Shown piece by piece: positions 5,467 to 7,713 of a stretch of 7,713 bases of DNA; position 1 is the stretch's first letter, and the number at the start of each line of letters is the position of its first letter. The notes beneath the pieces were generated by a model, which saw only the letters and a program-made list of their open reading frames with translations, had not been told where the DNA came from and searched no databases. The stretch covers positions 1 through 7,713 of the forward strand of contig JBGTIZ010000242.1 of the NCBI GenBank assembly GCA_041745395.1, in the 5' to 3' direction. A program made the translations under genes and the position numbers. Source of the DNA: Hadersleviella sp041745395. Its GTDB lineage: Bacteria > Chloroflexota > Anaerolineae > Promineifilales > Promineifilaceae.

Positions 5467-5645
5467 GCAAGGGGCAATGAACAATGAACAAATGATGCGT
5501 TCTTCATTGCTCAATTCACGATGATAACGACGGGGCTAACGGCGAAAAATACGGAAATTTTCTCGAGAAAAATACATCAAACCGCGCGCACAATCATAGC
5601 CACCAACCTTTTTGTTCATTGTTCATTGCTCATTACTCATTGACC
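5460..5645. repeat. Intergenic region bracketed by inverted heptad arrays (queC to amidotransferase)
   Basis: The left array begins inside the end of queC: TCAATGA, GCAAGGG, GCAATGA, ACAATGA (5460-5487). The right array is its inverse, GTTCATT, GTTCATT, GCTCATT, ACTCATT, GAC (5614-5644). TCAATGAG (5460-5467) is the exact complement of CTCATTGA (5636-5643), so the whole gap could fold as a stem. GCAATGAA (5474-5481) can also pair with a nearer TTCATTGC (5503-5510). Between the arrays lies unrelated sequence with the perfect 14-bp palindrome TTTTCTCGAGAAAA (5558-5571). No promoter or coding sequence was identified in the gap. Confidence 0.75.
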
Positions 5646-5646
5646 T

Positions 5647-6330
5647 ATGTGTGGCATTTTTGGGGTTTTAACGGAACCGGCTGAACAGGTGGACACGGCC
5701 GTGTTAACTGCCTTGGGCAGATTAAACAGCCAGCGCGGCAACCTCGGTTTTGGCGCGTGGCTGGGCGATGGCAAGGGCGCGGGGCAAGCTGTACGCTTCC
5801 CCCACCCCTTCATAGATGCGACGTCGTTTCCCCTCGAGAACAGCCGCATCGCCCTCGCCCACATTCGCGCCCCCACCGGGGGACAAAGCAAAAATTTGGC
5901 CGAACTGCATCCGTTTCAACACGAAAACCTCTGGCTTGCCCACAACGGCCTGTTGCTCAACCACCGCGACTTTCCCGCTTGGCGTCTCCAATCAGAAGTC
6001 AACGTGGATTCCCTGACCATTTTGGGCGGCATTATCGCCCATCTGGCCGCACCTGATTTACCAGAAGCGATTTGCCAAACAGTGGGACAACTCGAGGGGC
6101 AACAGGCGTGCTGGCTCTGGGACGAAGCCGCCCACCACCTCTATTTGTGGCGCGTCATGTCGCCTATTTACGTGCAAAGCACCCCCACCCGCTTCATCTT
6201 TTCCAGCCTGAAGCCGCCAATAGTCAGCGACCCAACCCTGCTCACCGAAGGCCAGCTCTACCGCCTTCACTACCCTACCCTGTCGCTTGAAACGGTCGGC
6301 ACATTTCCGTTCTATTCACCTTATCAATGA
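5647..6330 (+). CDS. Stand-alone class II glutamine amidotransferase in the queuosine cluster
   Basis: This 227-residue protein is a complete N-terminal-nucleophile (Ntn) glutaminase domain with no synthetase domain attached. It would release ammonia from glutamine. After Met removal, Cys2 of MCGIFG is the nucleophile. AHIRAPTGG (71-79) carries the glutamine-binding Arg74, HNGLLLN (99-105) supplies the oxyanion-hole Asn100-Gly101, and Asp121 of NVDSLT matches the substrate-binding Asp of this class. Cys2 fixes the start at 5647. No Shine-Dalgarno is visible; a pyrimidine-rich heptad element ends one base before the ATG. Its place between queC and queD suggests it feeds ammonia to QueC. Gat domains fused to QueC are known in crenarchaeal archaeosine synthesis and in phage 9g DNA modification; a separate gene is different. 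A YafJ-type orphan amidotransferase is the alternative. Confidence 0.85.
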   Translation: MCGIFGVLTEPAEQVDTAVLTALGRLNSQRGNLGFGAWLGDGKGAGQAVRFPHPFIDATSFPLENSRIALAHIRAPTGGQSKNLAELHPFQHENLWLAHNGLLLNHRDFPAWRLQSEVNVDSLTILGGIIAHLAAPDLPEAICQTVGQLEGQQACWLWDEAAHHLYLWRVMSPIYVQSTPTRFIFSSLKPPIVSDPTLLTEGQLYRLHYPTLSLETVGTFPFYSPYQ

Positions 6331-6432
6331 GCGGGGTTCAAGGTGCAGGGTGCAAGGTTCACTGCCAATCACACCTTCATCCTCAGCCACCAACCTCTTT
6401 ACTCATTGTTCATCATTCACTACTCATTGACC
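6324..6432. repeat. Intergenic region bracketed by inverted heptad arrays (amidotransferase to queD)
   Basis: It starts at the amidotransferase stop with TCAATGAG (6324-6331), the exact complement of CTCATTGA (6423-6430) just before queD. A second array in the gap reads GTTCAAG, GTGCAGG, GTGCAAG, GTTCACT (6336-6363), resembling the repeat at 2014-2042. Positions 6385-6432 match 5598-5645 at 41 of 48 bases, so the same element precedes both the amidotransferase and queD starts. Confidence 0.75.
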
Positions 6433-6435
6433 CCC

Positions 6436-6801
6436 ATGTATCTCATTCGCAAACAGTTTCATTTTTCGGCCAGTCATCAGCTTGCTGGCTTGCCAGTTGA
6501 ACATCAATGTGCCCGCCTGCATGGGCATAATTATGTGGTTGAGATTGTGTTACAAGCCACGGCCGTGGACAAAAACGGCTTCGTCGTCGATTACCTCGAC
6601 CTCAAACCATTCAAAGATTACCTAGACGACACCCTCGACCATCGCCACCTCGACGACATCTTCGACTTCCCCACCACGGCCGAGAATCTAGCCTATTATC
6701 TTTTTCGCTGGGCCAAAGCCCAATGGCCGCAGGTCACAGCCATGCGCGTCAGCGAAACGCCCAAAACCTGGGCCGAATATTGGGAGGATACCCCCCGATG
6801 A
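6436..6801 (+). CDS. queD: 6-carboxy-5,6,7,8-tetrahydropterin synthase QueD
   Basis: QueD turns 7,8-dihydroneopterin triphosphate into 6-carboxytetrahydropterin (EC 4.1.2.50), feeding QueE. The 121-residue protein matches the short tunnelling-fold (PTPS-like) family. Zinc ligands are His14 (FSASHQL) and His29 and His31 (RLHGHNY). The catalytic Cys is Cys25 of CARLHGH. LDHRHL at 67-72 contributes the Asp-His pair, and Glu107 of VSETP binds the pterin. An in-frame ATG at 6343 would prepend about 31 residues translated from heptad repeats. The ATG at 6436 is preferred because family members begin just before the FHFSASH strand. No Shine-Dalgarno precedes it. Its stop overlaps the queE start by ATGA, so the two are coupled. 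FolE, which supplies its substrate, is not in the window. Confidence 0.95.
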   Translation: MYLIRKQFHFSASHQLAGLPVEHQCARLHGHNYVVEIVLQATAVDKNGFVVDYLDLKPFKDYLDDTLDHRHLDDIFDFPTTAENLAYYLFRWAKAQWPQVTAMRVSETPKTWAEYWEDTPR

Positions 6802-7487
6802 GCATGACCCTCACCGAAACTCGCTACCCCGTCAACGATATTTACGCCTGTGTGCAAGGCGAAGGATGCCAAACAGGCGTGGCCATGATTCTCCTGCGCC
6901 TGCACGGGTGCGCCGTCGGTTGCCCGTGGTGCGATACCAAAGAGACTTGGGACTTTTTGCCCGAACTTGAGCAAATCGCCTTGGCAGATGCGCTGGGCAG
7001 TAACGGCCGCTATAGTTATCTCACTGCGCCCCACATTGCGGCCTATATCCGTGAGAACATGCCCGGCCCGCGCTGGGTGTTGCTCACGGGTGGGGAACCC
7101 GCGCAGTATGATTTACACGCCTTGGTTAATTCGCTACACGAAGATGGTTATTTGATTGCTCTCGAGACGAGCGGTACAGAGGTGGGGCACGTAAACACGG
7201 CCGTGGATTGGGTCTGTGTCTCGCCCAAGATTGACATGCCCGGTGGCAAACAGGTTTTGCCCCAAGCATTAGCCACCGCCGATGAAATCAAGCATGTGGT
7301 TGGCAAGCAAAAAGATATAGACCAGCTTGATGCCCTGCTGGAGGGCGTCACGCTCAAGCCCAACGTACAAATTTGCCTGCAACCAGTCAGCACCAGCCCC
7401 AAGGCGACCGATTTATGCACAGAGACGGTCATCCAGCGCGGCTGGCGGCTGAGTGTGCAGATGCACAAATATATTGGGGCGCGGTGA
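6798..7487 (+). CDS. queE: 7-carboxy-7-deazaguanine synthase QueE (radical SAM)
   Basis: QueE is a radical SAM enzyme that rearranges 6-carboxytetrahydropterin to 7-carboxy-7-deazaguanine (EC 4.3.99.3). The 229-residue protein shows QGEGCQTG at 20-27 and the cluster-binding motif C-x3-C-x2-C (Cys38, Cys42, Cys45). CDTKETW (45-51), LTGGEP (96-101) for SAM, ETSGT (123-127), LQPVS (195-199) and the ending QMHKYIG (221-227) follow. The cysteine spacing is the standard one, not the long C-x14-C variant. The start at 6798 is chosen because GGAGG (6783-6787) lies ten bases upstream and the ATGA overlap with queD is classic coupling. An in-frame ATG at 6804 is possible but too far from that site. A longer upstream reading frame lies inside queD and is not supported. 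Confidence 0.95.
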   Translation: MSMTLTETRYPVNDIYACVQGEGCQTGVAMILLRLHGCAVGCPWCDTKETWDFLPELEQIALADALGSNGRYSYLTAPHIAAYIRENMPGPRWVLLTGGEPAQYDLHALVNSLHEDGYLIALETSGTEVGHVNTAVDWVCVSPKIDMPGGKQVLPQALATADEIKHVVGKQKDIDQLDALLEGVTLKPNVQICLQPVSTSPKATDLCTETVIQRGWRLSVQMHKYIGAR

Positions 7488-7504
7488 GGGGAGCGGGGAA
7501 GAAA

Positions 7505-7528
7505 GTCAACTTTTCTGAAAAAGTTAAC
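7505..7528. terminator. Weak AT-rich hairpin after queE
   Basis: GTCAACTTTT (7505-7514) pairs with AAAAGTTAAC (7519-7528) around CTGA with one mismatch. It lies 18 bases after the queE stop. The stem is AT-rich and no T-run follows on the plus strand, so termination would be weak at best. Confidence 0.3.
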
Positions 7529-7574
7529 CTTCTGGATATTTAAAACACAGGAAACTAGGCAACAAGGAAACCCT

Positions 7575-7713
7575 ATGACTCTTAAAAGTATTTATCAGCG
7601 CAAGCAAGCGCAATGGCTGTTTCTCGGGGGTGGCACGCTGGCCGCCGCTGGGCTGGCTTTTTTCTTATGGTGGCAATTTGACTGGTCGTGGTACTTGGTG
7701 TGGATGCTGGGCA
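7575..7713 (+). CDS. N-terminal part of a membrane protein, cut by the window end
   Basis: Only 46 codons are present and the frame is still open at the edge. The protein begins MTLKSIYQRKQAQW, a basic N-terminus, then a membrane segment (about residues 15-33, LFLGGGTLAAAGLAFFLWW) and the start of a second Trp-rich hydrophobic stretch (WSWYLVWMLG). AAGGA (7564-7568) lies six bases before the ATG. The last residues resemble the beginning of the DUF1294 membrane domain, but too little is visible to be sure. There is no evident link to queuosine synthesis. It may begin a new transcription unit or follow queE after an 87-base gap. Confidence 0.65.
   Translation, partial: MTLKSIYQRKQAQWLFLGGGTLAAAGLAFFLWWQFDWSWYLVWMLG

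Larger units (their letters stand above)
955..7205. repeat. Dispersed palindrome ACGGCCGT (13 exact copies)
   Basis: Exact copies start at 956, 1598, 1848, 1929, 2923, 3088, 3472, 4475, 4798, 5041, 5695, 6559 and 7197. All but the 1598 copy are the longer palindrome CACGGCCGTG; the copy at 4475 extends to GTCACGGCCGTGAC. All 13 lie inside genes, and the 12 decamers are all read as ACG-GCC-GTG, Thr-Ala-Val, on whichever strand is coding. One-off variants occur too, for example ACGGTCGT at 4181 and ACGGCCGA at 6676. From base composition well under one octamer copy is expected in this length. Confidence 0.9.

Noticed and set aside
5757..6056. Out-of-frame Arg/Pro-rich reading frames inside the amidotransferase gene
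   Set aside because: They overlap a domain with all its catalytic residues and have the composition typical of shadow frames in GC-rich DNA.
5460..6432. CRISPR array
   Set aside because: The repeats are 7-bp degenerate units without spacers of constant length, so this is not a CRISPR array.
6343..6435. Longer QueD starting at 6343
   Set aside because: The additional 31 residues would be translated from heptad repeats and the duplicated 48-bp element, and QueD proteins begin right before the FHFSASH strand.
6723..6797. Longer QueE starting inside queD
   Set aside because: It would overlap queD by about 80 bases, while 6798 has GGAGG at good spacing and the ATGA overlap.

Overview
This 7.7 kb window is a bacterial chromosome segment, most likely from a Chloroflexota (Anaerolineae-like) organism. 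The inference rests on Pro/Thr-rich lipoproteins with 'PTPT' linkers, a DUF1461/TIGR01906 membrane protein, moderately high GC, and bacterial-style ATGA-coupled genes. No rRNA or other phylogenetic marker is present, so the assignment is tentative.

Layout. Positions 1-540 are AT-rich and carry a small antitoxin-like gene on the minus strand, with a palindromic operator-like site in front of it. Next comes a DUF1461 membrane protein (+, 539-1285), which ends at a perfect loopless 42-bp palindrome that can terminate transcription from both sides. A minus-strand block follows: an M23 metallopeptidase lipoprotein (2052-3293), then downstream of it a small lipoprotein of unknown function (1430-1969). 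Peptide methionine sulfoxide reductase msrA (3468-4022, minus) lies beyond an inverted repeat and diverges from a plus-strand queuosine-precursor cluster. The window ends in the start of another membrane protein (7575 onward).

The core is the 7-deazaguanine cluster: queF (4388-4777), queC (4774-5466), a stand-alone class II glutamine amidotransferase (5647-6330), queD (6436-6801) and queE (6798-7487). QueD makes 6-carboxytetrahydropterin, QueE rearranges it to 7-carboxy-7-deazaguanine (CDG), QueC converts CDG with ATP and ammonia to preQ0, and QueF reduces preQ0 to preQ1 for tRNA queuosine. The GTP cyclohydrolase, tgt, queA and the last step are not in the window. The embedded amidotransferase has all expected catalytic residues. 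It suggests a split, glutamine-dependent version of the QueC reaction, or an amidotransfer reaction like that of the fused Gat-QueC proteins.

Two repeat systems overlie the genes. The palindrome ACGGCCGT occurs 13 times, all inside genes; 12 copies are the full decamer CACGGCCGTG and all 12 are read as Thr-Ala-Val. It resembles the HIP1 palindrome of cyanobacteria in behaviour. Separately, degenerate 7-bp tandem repeats fill the gaps between genes, often as inverted pairs. They supply the stop codons of queF, queC and the amidotransferase, the queC start, and a duplicated 48-bp element just before the amidotransferase and queD starts.
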